Of a stretch of 64,000 nt of DNA, positions 51,900-61,505 are shown piece after piece (positions within the stretch are counted from its first letter, which is position 1; each line of letters begins with the position of its first letter). The notes under the pieces were generated by a model. That model was not told the DNA's origin. It worked only from the letters and a program-made list of their open reading frames with translations, and ran no database searches. This DNA comes from Mogibacterium sp. (GTDB lineage Bacteria > Bacillota > Clostridia > Peptostreptococcales > Anaerovoracaceae): contig JAEUGJ010000035.1 in NCBI GenBank assembly GCA_016775335.1, forward strand, positions 62,001 to 126,000, given 5' to 3'. Position numbers and translations under genes: made by a program.

Positions 51900-53030
51900 A
51901 TGATACGATTCAATGTTCCACCTTATGTGGGAAAAGAAACCGAATACATGAAAGAGGCCATCGACAGCCATAAGATCTGTGGAGATGGGGAATTCACCAA
52001 GCGCTGCAATGCCTGGATTGAGGAACATACCGGAACGGCGAAGGCCCTTCTGACCACCTCCGGCACGCAGGCTTTGGAGATGGCGGCGCTGCTCAGCGAC
52101 ATTCAGCCGGGGGACGAAGTGATTCTTCCGTCCTACACCTTTGTATCCACCGCGAACGCGTTTGTGCTGCGCGGGGCAAAGCTGGTTTTCGTGGACATCC
52201 GTCCGGATACCATGAACATCGATGAGAAGCTGATTGAGGATGCCATCACGGACAAAACCAGAGCCATCGTCCCGGTGCACTATGCCGGCGTGGGCTGCGA
52301 GATGGACACCATCATGGATATTGCAAAGAGACACAACCTGGTGGTTGTGGAGGATGCGGCGCAGGGCGTGAATGCGTTCTACAAGGGCCGGGCGCTGGGC
52401 AGCATCGGCGATTACGGCTGCTTCAGCTTCCACGAGACAAAGAACTACAGCATGGGCGAAGGCGGCGCCATCCTGATCAACCGGCCGGAACAGATTGAGG
52501 ATGCGGAAATCATCCGGGAGAAGGGAACGGATCGGAGCCGGTTCTTCCGGGGTCAGGTGGACAAATACACCTGGGTGAACATCGGGTCTTCCTTCCTGCC
52601 AAGCGATATCAACGCGGCGTACTTGATGGCGCAGCTGGAGATGGCGAATGAGATTAACGAGAACCGCCTTCAGAGCTGGGCGCGCTACAACGAAGGCCTG
52701 CAGGATTTGGCGCAGGAGGGTGTCATCGAACTTCCGTACATTCCGGAAGAATGCGCCCACAACGCCCACATGTTCTACATCAAGACAAAGGATATGGAAG
52801 AGCGGAAAGCCCTGATTTCCTACCTGAAGGAGCGGGACATCGCAGCAGTATTCCATTACGTGCCGCTTCATTCCGCACCGGCGGGCCTGCGGTTCGGACG
52901 GTTCCACGGAGAGGATCGATATACCACAAAAGAAAGTGAACGCCTGCTGAGACTGCCGATGTACTACAATCTGTCGGAAAGCGATCAGCAGAAGATCATC
53001 GACGCGGTTCACGGTTTTTACCACAAATAG
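51900..53030 (+). CDS. rffA: dTDP-4-amino-4,6-dideoxy-sugar transaminase (WecE/RffA-like)
   Basis: A 376-residue PLP enzyme of the DegT/DnrJ/EryC1 family that adds an amino group at C4 of dTDP-4-keto-6-deoxyglucose. Features in order: F-N-V-P-P-Y-V-G-K-E at the start, T-T-S-G-T-Q-A-L-E-M-A-A-L, S-Y-T-F-V-S-T-A-N-A-F-V-L-R-G-A, E-D-A-A-Q-G-V-N-A, the cofactor lysine in F-H-E-T-K-N-Y-S-M-G-E-G-G and V-P-L-H-S at the end. These fit the RffA/WecE branch (4-amino-galacto form). AAAGGGAG precedes the start. It takes its substrate from RmlB encoded 2 kb downstream. Confidence 0.9.
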   Translation: MIRFNVPPYVGKETEYMKEAIDSHKICGDGEFTKRCNAWIEEHTGTAKALLTTSGTQALEMAALLSDIQPGDEVILPSYTFVSTANAFVLRGAKLVFVDIRPDTMNIDEKLIEDAITDKTRAIVPVHYAGVGCEMDTIMDIAKRHNLVVVEDAAQGVNAFYKGRALGSIGDYGCFSFHETKNYSMGEGGAILINRPEQIEDAEIIREKGTDRSRFFRGQVDKYTWVNIGSSFLPSDINAAYLMAQLEMANEINENRLQSWARYNEGLQDLAQEGVIELPYIPEECAHNAHMFYIKTKDMEERKALISYLKERDIAAVFHYVPLHSAPAGLRFGRFHGEDRYTTKESERLLRLPMYYNLSESDQQKIIDAVHGFYHK

Positions 53031-53037
53031 GTGATAT

Positions 53038-54315
53038 ATGCTGAAAAGAATTCGAAATCGTCTGGAAAAAACCGACAATATCGAGCGGAGCAGCTACCTG
53101 TGGAATATGATTAACGCCATGCTCAGCGCCGGGGAATCTCCGGTAATGACATTGGTGCTGACCCGGAGCCAGGGTGTCTACGATGCGGGGGTGTTCAGCA
53201 TTGCCTATGCGGTGGCGGCCCTGATGCTGTACGTGGGACAGTACGGATTCCGAAAGTTCCAGTCCTCGGACATTCGGGAAAAATATTCCTTCGCGGAGTA
53301 CTACGGAATTCGGATTATCACCTGCGTGGTGATGATGCTGGCGGCGCTGGGATATTGCCTGTATGGCACCGTATGTCTGGGGTACGATTCCCAGAAGTTC
53401 ATTGTCATTCTTCTGGTGAATGCGCTGAAGTGCGTTCAGGCCTTTACGGATGTGGTTCACGGACGGATGCAGCAGATGGGAAGACTGGATGTAGCGACGA
53501 AGTCATCCTCCTTCCGCTATCTGATGGAGATGGTATCCTTCTCCGCAACGTATTTGGTGACTCGGAATCTGGTGAGCGCGATTCTGATGTGCGTGATTGT
53601 CTCCGTCGTGGTGGCCGGTTTCACTTCCATGAATGTGGCGACGGATTTCTGTGCCCTTCGGCCGGAATTCAACATGCGGCGGATGTGGATGATGATGGTG
53701 GAAGGATTTCCGCTGTTTCTCAGCCTGTTCCTGAACATGTATCTGAGCAACGCACCGAAGTATGCCATCGATGCCTATCTCACGGAAGAAATCCAGGCCA
53801 TGTATAACATCATCTTTATGCCGGCCTTTGTGGTACAGCTGGTGGTGCATTTCATCTTCAACCCGATTCTCACCTCCTATGCGGAGATTTGGGCGAAAGG
53901 GGAAATCGAGCGGTTCAAGAAAGCCATCCGGAAGCAGATGGTTCTGGTGCTGGGACTCACGGTGCTGGGACTGGCGGTGGCAGCTACCATCGGAATACCG
54001 GTGCTGAGCTGGATCTTCGGAATGAACCTGGCCGGACACCGGAAGGAACTGATCATCGTGATGCTGGGCGGCGGAATGCTGGCTTACTCCGTATTCTTCA
54101 ATACGGTCATCACCATTGTGCGGATGCACCGGACGCTGATCTACAGCTACGGAGCCGCGGCGCTGGCTGCTTTTACCCTGTCGGGAGTATTTGTGCGAAA
54201 CTACGGCATGCTGGGCGCGACGGTGCTGTACACCACAATTATGACGATATTAACCATTATATTAGGAGTGATTCTGTTCATTAGAATCAGAAAAGAAAGT
54301 AGGAGAATTGTATGA
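53038..54315 (+). CDS. Polysaccharide flippase-like membrane protein (MOP superfamily)
   Basis: A 425-residue protein with about twelve membrane helices. It starts seven bases after the transaminase stop codon and its end overlaps rmlA by four bases (ATGA), so all are co-translated. It resembles Wzx/PST flippases, which turn undecaprenyl-linked sugars outward. In the CsbB-YfhO type of system this step is done by a smaller GtcA-like protein, so use of a Wzx-like one would be a variant. The identification rests on topology and context. Confidence 0.8.
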   Translation: MLKRIRNRLEKTDNIERSSYLWNMINAMLSAGESPVMTLVLTRSQGVYDAGVFSIAYAVAALMLYVGQYGFRKFQSSDIREKYSFAEYYGIRIITCVVMMLAALGYCLYGTVCLGYDSQKFIVILLVNALKCVQAFTDVVHGRMQQMGRLDVATKSSSFRYLMEMVSFSATYLVTRNLVSAILMCVIVSVVVAGFTSMNVATDFCALRPEFNMRRMWMMMVEGFPLFLSLFLNMYLSNAPKYAIDAYLTEEIQAMYNIIFMPAFVVQLVVHFIFNPILTSYAEIWAKGEIERFKKAIRKQMVLVLGLTVLGLAVAATIGIPVLSWIFGMNLAGHRKELIIVMLGGGMLAYSVFFNTVITIVRMHRTLIYSYGAAALAAFTLSGVFVRNYGMLGATVLYTTIMTILTIILGVILFIRIRKESRRIV

Positions 54316-55172
54316 AGGGAATTGTTTTAGCCGGGGGAAAGGGAACGAGACTCTATCCGATGACAAAGGCGGTATCGAAGCAGCTGCTGCCGATTTACGA
54401 TAAGCCGCTGGTGTACTATCCGATTTCGGTGCTGCTTCTGGCGGGCATCCGGGACATCTTGATTATTTCTTCGCCGGAGGCCATCGACGGTTATGAAGAG
54501 CTGCTGGGCGACGGAAGCAGCCTGGGCGTCCATTTCGAATACAAGGTCCAGGATCAGCCGAGAGGATTGGCGGACGCATTTATTCTGGGCGAAGAATTTA
54601 TCGGCGACGATAACGTATGTCTGGTTCTGGGCGACAACATCTTCTACGGTCAGGATCTGAGCGGAATCCTCAAGAGAGCCATTTCCCATGAGACGGGGGC
54701 GACGGTGTTCGGATATCCGGTAAAGGATCCGACGGCCTTCGGCGTGGTGGAATTCGATTCGGAAAAGAACGTGGTTTCCATCGAGGAGAAACCGAAGCAG
54801 CCGAAGTCCAATTTCGCGGTGCCGGGACTGTATTTCTATGATAACGATGTCATCGAAATCGCCAAGAGCGTGAAGCCGTCGGCGCGGGGAGAGATTGAAA
54901 TTACCGCGGTGAACAACGAATACCTGCGGAGAGGCACGCTGAAGGTGGAGCTGATGGGCAGAGGTATGGCATGGCTGGATACCGGTACGCCGGAGGGCAT
55001 GCTGAACGCATCGGAATACGTATCCACCATTCAGGCCAGACAGGGATTCTACATCGCTTGCCTGGAGGAGATTGCCTGGAGAAAGGGTTTCATCGACGAC
55101 GCACAGCTTCGCGAGGTGGGCGAGTCCTTGAAGATGACCCAGTATGGACAGTACATCCTTTCCCTGCTCTAA
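54312..55172 (+). CDS. rfbA: Glucose-1-phosphate thymidylyltransferase
   Basis: RmlA makes dTDP-glucose from dTTP and glucose-1-phosphate. The 286 residues are standard length and show L-A-G-G-K-G-T-R-L-Y-P-M-T, the catalytic K-Q-L-L-P-I-Y-D-K-P, V-L-G-D-N-I-F-Y-G and G-M-A-W-L-D-T-G-T. It starts inside the end of the flippase gene. With rfbB 31 bp downstream it supplies the activated keto-sugar. Confidence 0.97.
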   Translation: MKGIVLAGGKGTRLYPMTKAVSKQLLPIYDKPLVYYPISVLLLAGIRDILIISSPEAIDGYEELLGDGSSLGVHFEYKVQDQPRGLADAFILGEEFIGDDNVCLVLGDNIFYGQDLSGILKRAISHETGATVFGYPVKDPTAFGVVEFDSEKNVVSIEEKPKQPKSNFAVPGLYFYDNDVIEIAKSVKPSARGEIEITAVNNEYLRRGTLKVELMGRGMAWLDTGTPEGMLNASEYVSTIQARQGFYIACLEEIAWRKGFIDDAQLREVGESLKMTQYGQYILSLL

Positions 55173-55203
55173 TCGGGATTGAAGAAGAAAAGGAGATTGA
55201 ACG

Positions 55204-56223
55204 ATGAAAATTCTAGTAACCGGTGCGGCCGGATTTATCGGAAGTAATTTTGTTTTTCATATGAGAAAGGCCCATCCGGAGTACGATATTATCGCGCTGG
55301 ATTCCCTGACCTATGCCGGAAACCTGGAGACCCTGGCACCGGTAATGGAGGAGGATTATTTTACTTTTGTGCGCTGCGATATCACAGATCGAGACGGGGT
55401 TCGCAAGGTCTTTGAAGAGCATCATCCGGACGTGGTGGTGAATTTCGCGGCGGAATCCCACGTGGACCGTTCCATTGAGGATCCGGGCGTTTTCCTGCGC
55501 ACCAACATTCTGGGCACTCAGGTGCTGATGGATGCGTGCCGGGAGTTCGGCATCCGGCGTTTCCACCAGGTGGGAACCGATGAAGTCTACGGAGATCTGC
55601 CGCTGGACCGGCCGGATCTGTTCTTCACGGAAGACCTGCCGCTGCAGGCGTCCAGCCCGTATTCCGCTTCCAAAGCATCGGCGGATTTGCTGGCCATGGC
55701 GTATCACAGAACCTACGGACTTCCGGTAACGATTTCCAGATGTTCCAATAATTACGGACCGTACCAGTTCCCGGAGAAGCTGATTCCGCTGATGATTGCC
55801 AATGCGCTGGCCGACAAGCCGCTGCCGGTATACGGTACCGGTGAGAACGTGCGGGACTGGCTCTACGTGGAAGATCACTGCCGGGCCATCGACATGATTC
55901 TGGAGAACGGAAAGGTGGGCGAGGTCTACAACATCGGTGGACACAACGAGCGCTCCAATCTGGATGTGGTAAAAACAATTCTGAAGCAGCTGGGCAAACC
56001 GGAAAGCCTGATTACCTTTGTGGGCGACCGAAAGGGTCACGATCTTCGTTATGCCATCGATCCGTCCAAGATTCACGGTGAACTGGGCTGGCTGCCGGAG
56101 ACGAAGTTCGACGACGGAATTCGTCAGACCATCGACTGGTATTTGAACAACGAAAGCTGGTGGAAGAATATCATTTCCGGCGACTATATGGAATATTACG
56201 AGAAGATGTACGGAAATCGGTAG
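55204..56223 (+). CDS. rfbB: dTDP-glucose 4,6-dehydratase
   Basis: RmlB converts dTDP-glucose to dTDP-4-keto-6-deoxyglucose using bound NAD+. The 339-residue SDR protein has G-A-A-G-F-I-G-S at 7-14, the catalytic region G-T-D-E-V-Y-G-D, the Y-S-A-S-K pair and R-C-S-N-N-Y-G-P-Y-Q-F-P-E-K-L-I-P-L. AAAGGAGA precedes the start. No rmlC or rmlD gene is present, so the product is not destined for rhamnose within this cluster. Confidence 0.97.
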   Translation: MKILVTGAAGFIGSNFVFHMRKAHPEYDIIALDSLTYAGNLETLAPVMEEDYFTFVRCDITDRDGVRKVFEEHHPDVVVNFAAESHVDRSIEDPGVFLRTNILGTQVLMDACREFGIRRFHQVGTDEVYGDLPLDRPDLFFTEDLPLQASSPYSASKASADLLAMAYHRTYGLPVTISRCSNNYGPYQFPEKLIPLMIANALADKPLPVYGTGENVRDWLYVEDHCRAIDMILENGKVGEVYNIGGHNERSNLDVVKTILKQLGKPESLITFVGDRKGHDLRYAIDPSKIHGELGWLPETKFDDGIRQTIDWYLNNESWWKNIISGDYMEYYEKMYGNR

Positions 56224-56249
56224 ATTTTCGGTGAAGTAAGGAGAGTGAA

Positions 56250-59177
56250 ATGAGAGGGACGTCCCGGCATTATGCAGAACCGGAACTGAGCAGAGAGTGG
56301 AACTGGAAGAAACAGTGGCTGGTGTACACCGGTCTGTTTGTCGTAACCGCACTTCTGGTCTTTGCGGCATTCTTCGTGTATCAGAAAACCCTCCTGAAGG
56401 GAAGCGGAAACGTCGACGGATTGATGCAGCATTATCCCTCCTACACCAAATTGAAGCGTGTTCTGGCGCAAGGCGGCGAAGGATGGTCCTGGGACGTGGG
56501 ACTGGGAGCCGGCTTCTTTGATACCTTCAAAGGAAAGCTGACCAATCCGCTGACATACCTGCTGCTGGCATTTCCTCAGAAATATTTAGATCTGGCCTAC
56601 GATTTCGTCACGATTCTTCGGCAGTATCTGGCTGGCGTGGCATTCCTGATTTTCGGTCGGGAAGTAAAGCTGACCACCGAACAGAACGTTCTGGGCGCAT
56701 TTGCCTACGCCTTCTCCGGATGGGCGATTATCGCCACTTTGACTCAGGGAACCTTCAACAACTCCATGATGCTGTTCCCGATTCTCATTATGGGTGCGGA
56801 ACGGATTCTAAAGGGAAAATCACCGCTGGTGTTCATCGTGGCGGAAGTGCTGTTTCTGGCTTCCACCGTCCTGTGGGCATACATCGCCGGAATTTTCGTA
56901 ATCCTGTACTTTATCGTGAGATATTTCCACTTCTACGGAAAGAACGGAGTCCTTCGTACCACCCTGCCGCCGGAGAAGCCGGCGTGGAAGTCCTTTGCGG
57001 GGCGCTTTGGTGGTTTTATCGGAGATGGGCTGATTGGACTGATGATTTCCGCAATTTTCGTGGAATCCATCATTTACACCACCACATCGGCGGTAATCAA
57101 TTCCGATTACGATGCGAACCAGGGCGTGTTCTATTCCCTAAAAACATATTTCGCCATGCCGACGGCGCTGGTTTCACTGAATGAGGTGCATGAGGCGTAC
57201 AGTGCGGTTTTTGCCGGATTGCTGGTGACGGCACTGATGCCGATGATTATTTGGACCGTACGAAAGAAGAAGAGCACTGCCGGAATCTTTGCGATTTTCT
57301 GCCTGATTATCGGATTGTTCCCGGTGACGGGCAAAATTCTGAACGGATTCAGCTATTCCGTGGGCAGATGGTATTTCGTCCTGACCTTTTTCCTGGTGTG
57401 GGCAGCCATGGAGTGCCTGGATCATGAAGTGCTGGGCAGCCGAAAGCGAATGATGGTGCTGCTGGGCTGGTGGTTCTTCCTTTGCGTCTGGGTGGTGCTG
57501 CTTTGCATTTTCTACTTGAAGATGCTGAAGCACAATATCGCCTGGGAATCCTTGCTTTCCCTGTGCATGATGTTCCCAGTGATTGTGGCGTTGGCCGTTC
57601 GGGAACTTCGGGTTCCGAAGCCGGGGCAGCGCAAAGCAAAGGTGTACCGAGGGATGACTGCCGTAATTACCGCAATACTGGTGGCAAATGTGGGACTCAA
57701 TTCCTGGATTATGATGACGGGAGCCGGTGATGGCGGATCCCAGCGGATTAAGACGTATATCGATAAAGGCGCAATGCCGGAATTGTATGACCAATACGTT
57801 CAGCGGGTGGTGCCGGACATTCAGGCGGAAGATACTTCTTTTTATCGCACGGACCAGTTGGATGACGGTTTTGAGAAATCTAACGTCAACATCGTATTTG
57901 GCGGAAGATCTATCTATGAGTATTTCTCCTCCATCAGCAGCGACTGGCTGTATTTCAACAAAATGCTGGGGAATAACGCAGGGTATAACCGGCGGATTGT
58001 CAGCCTTTCCAACGACAACCGTCCGGGAATGGACTATTTGCTGGGCGTAAAGTATTTCCTTCGGGACAAGAACTATAAAGAGGCGGAGAAGCCGGGATAC
58101 GTGCCGTACGGATATGAGTATCAGAAAACCATCGATGGGGTGGAGGTGTACCGAAACAAGCACTGCATGGGAATCGGGACCGGTTACTCGCAGTATATTA
58201 CGGAATCGGAGCTGAAGAAATTCGCACCTCTTGAGCGAGAGCAGGTGATGCTTCAGGCGGCGGTGGTGCCGGACAAAGAGGCGACAAAGGTTGCCGGACT
58301 GAAGCACGCGAAAATTTCGGAACTGCATACGGATGTGCAGTCGCTGGAATGCTCTGTCACGTCCCCGTATAACGTGAAGCTGAAGGGCGTAAAGAAGGGG
58401 GAAATGACGGTTCAGAAGGGGGACGACAGTGAAGAGGACAATTACTTCAACATTCACGTTCCGAAGACCTGGAAGAACATGCAGATTGTGGTTTCCTTCC
58501 AGGGGCTGGACCGAGAACCGATTACCTGGGATCAGCATATTCATTTGAAGGATGAGACGGTAGCGGATCAGGGATACAATCGGCTGAAGGAGTATCTGTA
58601 CCGGAACGATTACACCGGAGGCACCAGTTTCATCATTACAGCCACGAAGGGAGACCGGAGCAAAACCGGAGAGTGTTACAAGTACGGAAACACCGGCCTC
58701 AACGATATCAGCGATTACAATATCAACCTGGGATATTACGACTCCTTTAGCGGGGATATCCGCATTCATTTCGATAAGGCGGGATTCTATAAATATGATG
58801 CCATCAAAGTGTACGGAATCCCGATGGAAAGCTACGATCAGGACGCATCTGTACTGGACGAAAACAGCTTAAAGGATGTTTCCTTTGATGACAAAACCGT
58901 TCGAGGAACGGTGAATAACGATTCGGAGCGGATTATGTACTTCTCCATCATCGACAATGCAGGATGGACCGCATACGTGGATGGGGAGAAGGCGGATAAA
59001 ATCAGCCGGACGAATCTGGGCTTTACCGGCATCAAAGTGCCGGCGGGAAAGCATGAGATTACTCTTCGATATTGCTATCCGGGCCTAAAGGCCGGAATTG
59101 CGGTGACGATTGTCGGTCTGGGCTTGCTTGCTCTGATTCTGCGCAAAGGGAAGAGAAAGAATCAATTAGAAGAATAA
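56250..59177 (+). CDS. YfhO-family membrane glycosyltransferase
   Basis: A 975-residue membrane protein. It has about twelve to thirteen helices in the first 500 residues and one at the C-terminal end (about 945-965), with a large extracellular beta-rich domain between (about 520-940). The family marker H-Y-P-S-Y and G-x-G-W-S-W-D-V-G-L-G-A-G near residues 50-90 place it with YfhO, a GT-C type enzyme that in Bacillus transfers a sugar from undecaprenyl phosphate to lipoteichoic acid outside the cell. It is the last gene of the operon and ends at a strong terminator. In this setting it should be the final transferase. Confidence 0.88.
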   Translation: MRGTSRHYAEPELSREWNWKKQWLVYTGLFVVTALLVFAAFFVYQKTLLKGSGNVDGLMQHYPSYTKLKRVLAQGGEGWSWDVGLGAGFFDTFKGKLTNPLTYLLLAFPQKYLDLAYDFVTILRQYLAGVAFLIFGREVKLTTEQNVLGAFAYAFSGWAIIATLTQGTFNNSMMLFPILIMGAERILKGKSPLVFIVAEVLFLASTVLWAYIAGIFVILYFIVRYFHFYGKNGVLRTTLPPEKPAWKSFAGRFGGFIGDGLIGLMISAIFVESIIYTTTSAVINSDYDANQGVFYSLKTYFAMPTALVSLNEVHEAYSAVFAGLLVTALMPMIIWTVRKKKSTAGIFAIFCLIIGLFPVTGKILNGFSYSVGRWYFVLTFFLVWAAMECLDHEVLGSRKRMMVLLGWWFFLCVWVVLLCIFYLKMLKHNIAWESLLSLCMMFPVIVALAVRELRVPKPGQRKAKVYRGMTAVITAILVANVGLNSWIMMTGAGDGGSQRIKTYIDKGAMPELYDQYVQRVVPDIQAEDTSFYRTDQLDDGFEKSNVNIVFGGRSIYEYFSSISSDWLYFNKMLGNNAGYNRRIVSLSNDNRPGMDYLLGVKYFLRDKNYKEAEKPGYVPYGYEYQKTIDGVEVYRNKHCMGIGTGYSQYITESELKKFAPLEREQVMLQAAVVPDKEATKVAGLKHAKISELHTDVQSLECSVTSPYNVKLKGVKKGEMTVQKGDDSEEDNYFNIHVPKTWKNMQIVVSFQGLDREPITWDQHIHLKDETVADQGYNRLKEYLYRNDYTGGTSFIITATKGDRSKTGECYKYGNTGLNDISDYNINLGYYDSFSGDIRIHFDKAGFYKYDAIKVYGIPMESYDQDASVLDENSLKDVSFDDKTVRGTVNNDSERIMYFSIIDNAGWTAYVDGEKADKISRTNLGFTGIKVPAGKHEITLRYCYPGLKAGIAVTIVGLGLLALILRKGKRKNQLEE

Positions 59178-59183
59178 GGCAGA

Positions 59184-59242
59184 AAAAAACCTGCACCGGG
59201 CAGCAACCGCTTGACATTGCTCTCCGGATGCAGGTTTTTTCG
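59184..59242 (+). terminator. Terminator of the glycosylation operon
   Basis: AAAAACCTGCA pairs with TGCAGGTTTTT (ending at 59240), with an internal CCGG match and a large loop. A T run is part of the descending arm. After it, 59243-59392 shows no gene. Confidence 0.85.
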
Positions 59243-59392
59243 TCCCCCCTGGCGTTGGCGCAACCGAACGGCAGAAAAAGTAAATTTAAATTTCAGGTTT
59301 AATGTTTTGATGCGGTGCCGAAAAGTCAATAAAAAAGATGTGAAAAAATGTGCTGCATTTGTGACAGATGAACGAATATTGCCGCGGTGAAC

Positions 59393-59421
59393 TTGAAAAA
59401 AATATCATGACACGTTATAAT
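59393..59421 (+). promoter_or_regulatory. Promoter of the cdaA operon
   Basis: TTGAAA (59393-59398), 17 bp, perfect TATAAT (59416-59421), 39 bp before the cdaA start codon. Confidence 0.8.
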
Positions 59422-59460
59422 TAAATGAATTTTTGTGTATATAATTATTCGAGGGACAGA

Positions 59461-60312
59461 ATGGTAGAATTTTTTCAGAATGTATTTGTAGGATTTCGGT
59501 TAATTGATGTGCTGGATATCGTTATTGTGGCATATCTGGTCTATAAGATTCTGGGATTTATCCAAGAAACCCGTGCACAGCAATTGGTTCGTGGACTGGT
59601 GGTTTTGGGTATCGTGTTCTTTCTGTCCGATTTTCTGAAACTGTATCTGCTGAATTGGTTGCTTCGCAATTTCGTGACCATGGGACTCTTCGCCTTGATC
59701 GTCCTGTTCCAGCCGGAACTGCGTCGAGGACTGGAGCAACTGGGACGTCGGAACATCGTTTCCGGTCAATTCCGAAGTCTGGACAAGGAAAATGCTATTG
59801 AAGTAGTAAAGGAAATAGTGGCAGCAGTGGATGATTTTTCGGCTACCCGAACCGGAGCACTGATTGTTTTTGAACGGGAAACCATGCTGAATGATATTAT
59901 TGAAACCGGGACCATTGTGGATGCTCGGATTTCTGTGCGCCTTCTGGGAAATTTGTTTTACGAAGGATCGCCGCTGCATGACGGTGCCGTAATCATTCGC
60001 GGAGATCGGATTCATGCAGCCAGCTGCGTTCTCCCTCTTACGGAAAAAAAGAATATCGGCCGAAACCTGGGCACGCGGCATCGAGCGGGCCTGGGCGTGT
60101 CAGAGGTGTCCGATGCGCTGGTAATCGTTGTATCGGAGGAGACCGGCGTGATTTCTGTAGCGGAAAACGGAAACTTCCGTCGATTCATGGATTTGAAATC
60201 GGTAGAGAAAATACTCCTGGGGGTATGTATGCCGCAGGAGGAGACTTTCCGGGAGCGGATGACTCGGACGCTGAAGCATCGTCGGAAGGAGGAAACGCGG
60301 GATGGAGAATAA
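59461..60312 (+). CDS. cdaA: Diadenylate cyclase CdaA
   Basis: CdaA joins two ATP molecules to form the second messenger c-di-AMP at the membrane, controlling potassium, osmolyte and wall homeostasis. The 283 residues contain three N-terminal membrane helices (within about 12-82) and the DAC domain (about 105-260) with the catalytic D-G-A-V-I-I and G-T-R-H-R-A-G-L-G motifs. The start at 59461 follows GAGGGA; an in-frame ATG 12 codons upstream lacks a site. It overlaps cdaR by 11 bp, and the order cdaA-cdaR-glmM is the classic one. Confidence 0.96.
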   Translation: MVEFFQNVFVGFRLIDVLDIVIVAYLVYKILGFIQETRAQQLVRGLVVLGIVFFLSDFLKLYLLNWLLRNFVTMGLFALIVLFQPELRRGLEQLGRRNIVSGQFRSLDKENAIEVVKEIVAAVDDFSATRTGALIVFERETMLNDIIETGTIVDARISVRLLGNLFYEGSPLHDGAVIIRGDRIHAASCVLPLTEKKNIGRNLGTRHRAGLGVSEVSDALVIVVSEETGVISVAENGNFRRFMDLKSVEKILLGVCMPQEETFRERMTRTLKHRRKEETRDGE

Positions 60313-61501
60313 TCGGAAAATTAACATCATCCTTTCATTGATTATCGCTTTCTGTGGATGGCTCTATGTAATGTACAATGTGGATCCCACCACGACGCGA
60401 ACCTTCCGAAACGTTTCCATTACCTATTCTAATGAGAAGGATTTGGAGGCGAAGGGAATTGCATTGAAGTCCGCCGACAAGAAGTCCGTCGAGATTGAAG
60501 TGGAAGGTCATCGAAGTGAATTGAACAAGATGGATGACAGCGATATTAAGGTGCGGGCGGATTTGTCCGATGCCGGCAAAGGAGAAAATACCCTTTCGCT
60601 TCACGTTCAGACTCCGCCTAAGGTCAGCATCGTATCCAAGAGCGACGAAACGGTTACGGTCAACACGGAGGCTATGGATACCCGGTCGGTGCCGGGGCGA
60701 GTGGAGTACCGAACGGAAAGCACTTCCGGCACAGAACCGATTGTAGAGGAACAGAGCAGCGACTATTTCTCGGTAACCGGTGCCAAGAGCAAGGTAAAGG
60801 ACGTGGAATATGTGCGTATTCCGGTGGAAGAGCAGAAGCTCACGGGAAAGACACACACCTATAGTGTTTCCGTCATTCCGGTGGATCGCAGCGGGGACGA
60901 AATCACTCATGTCAAAGTAAATCCGGCCAAGGCGTCGGTGGCGGTGTTCAAGGGTTCGATGAAAAGTGTTCCGCTGAATATCGAGGTAAATAATCCGGCG
61001 AACGACGAGTACCTGCGCACCTATAGTGCTCCGAAAAAAATAGAAATTAAAGGGAAGAAGGAAGTCCTTGAAAAGGTGGAATCCATTTCCGCGGAACCGG
61101 CAGATTTGGAGAAGATGACGGAATCCGGACGACTCGCGTTAAAGTATAAGTTGCCGGATGGCGTGTTTGTTGCCAACCGTTCCCTGAATCTTGGAATTAC
61201 CGTAAACGTGACGGAATACCGGACGAAGGAAATCGAAATATCAACCAAAGGCGTTACGGTGAAAAATCTTAACAGCAAATATAAGCCGACTTTTGAGGAT
61301 AAAACCATTACGGTAGAGGTGACGGACACCGGCAGCATGTTGGAAAGTCTGACCGCTAAGGATTTCGATGTCAGCGTAGATGCAAGGGGGCTCCGAAGCG
61401 GGCCTCACTCTTTGAAAGGAACCGTGAATTCCACAAAGAAATTACACAAAGTGGAATTAGAAAGTGAAAATATTAATATATATCTAAGCAAGAAGGACTG
61501 A
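60302..61501 (+). CDS. YbbR-domain regulator CdaR
   Basis: A 399-residue membrane-anchored protein with one N-terminal helix (about 8-25; I-I-L-S-L-I-I-A-F-C-G-W-L-Y-V) and several YbbR repeats exposed outside the cell, each with a pattern such as K-S-V-E-I-E-V-E-G and I-E-I-K-G-K-K-E-V-L-E-K-V. CdaR modulates CdaA activity. The start overlaps the end of cdaA, so the two are made together. Four repeats appear to fit the length, but I can only delimit them roughly. Confidence 0.92.
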   Translation: MENNRKINIILSLIIAFCGWLYVMYNVDPTTTRTFRNVSITYSNEKDLEAKGIALKSADKKSVEIEVEGHRSELNKMDDSDIKVRADLSDAGKGENTLSLHVQTPPKVSIVSKSDETVTVNTEAMDTRSVPGRVEYRTESTSGTEPIVEEQSSDYFSVTGAKSKVKDVEYVRIPVEEQKLTGKTHTYSVSVIPVDRSGDEITHVKVNPAKASVAVFKGSMKSVPLNIEVNNPANDEYLRTYSAPKKIEIKGKKEVLEKVESISAEPADLEKMTESGRLALKYKLPDGVFVANRSLNLGITVNVTEYRTKEIEISTKGVTVKNLNSKYKPTFEDKTITVEVTDTGSMLESLTAKDFDVSVDARGLRSGPHSLKGTVNSTKKLHKVELESENINIYLSKKD

Positions 61502-61505
61502 TTAA

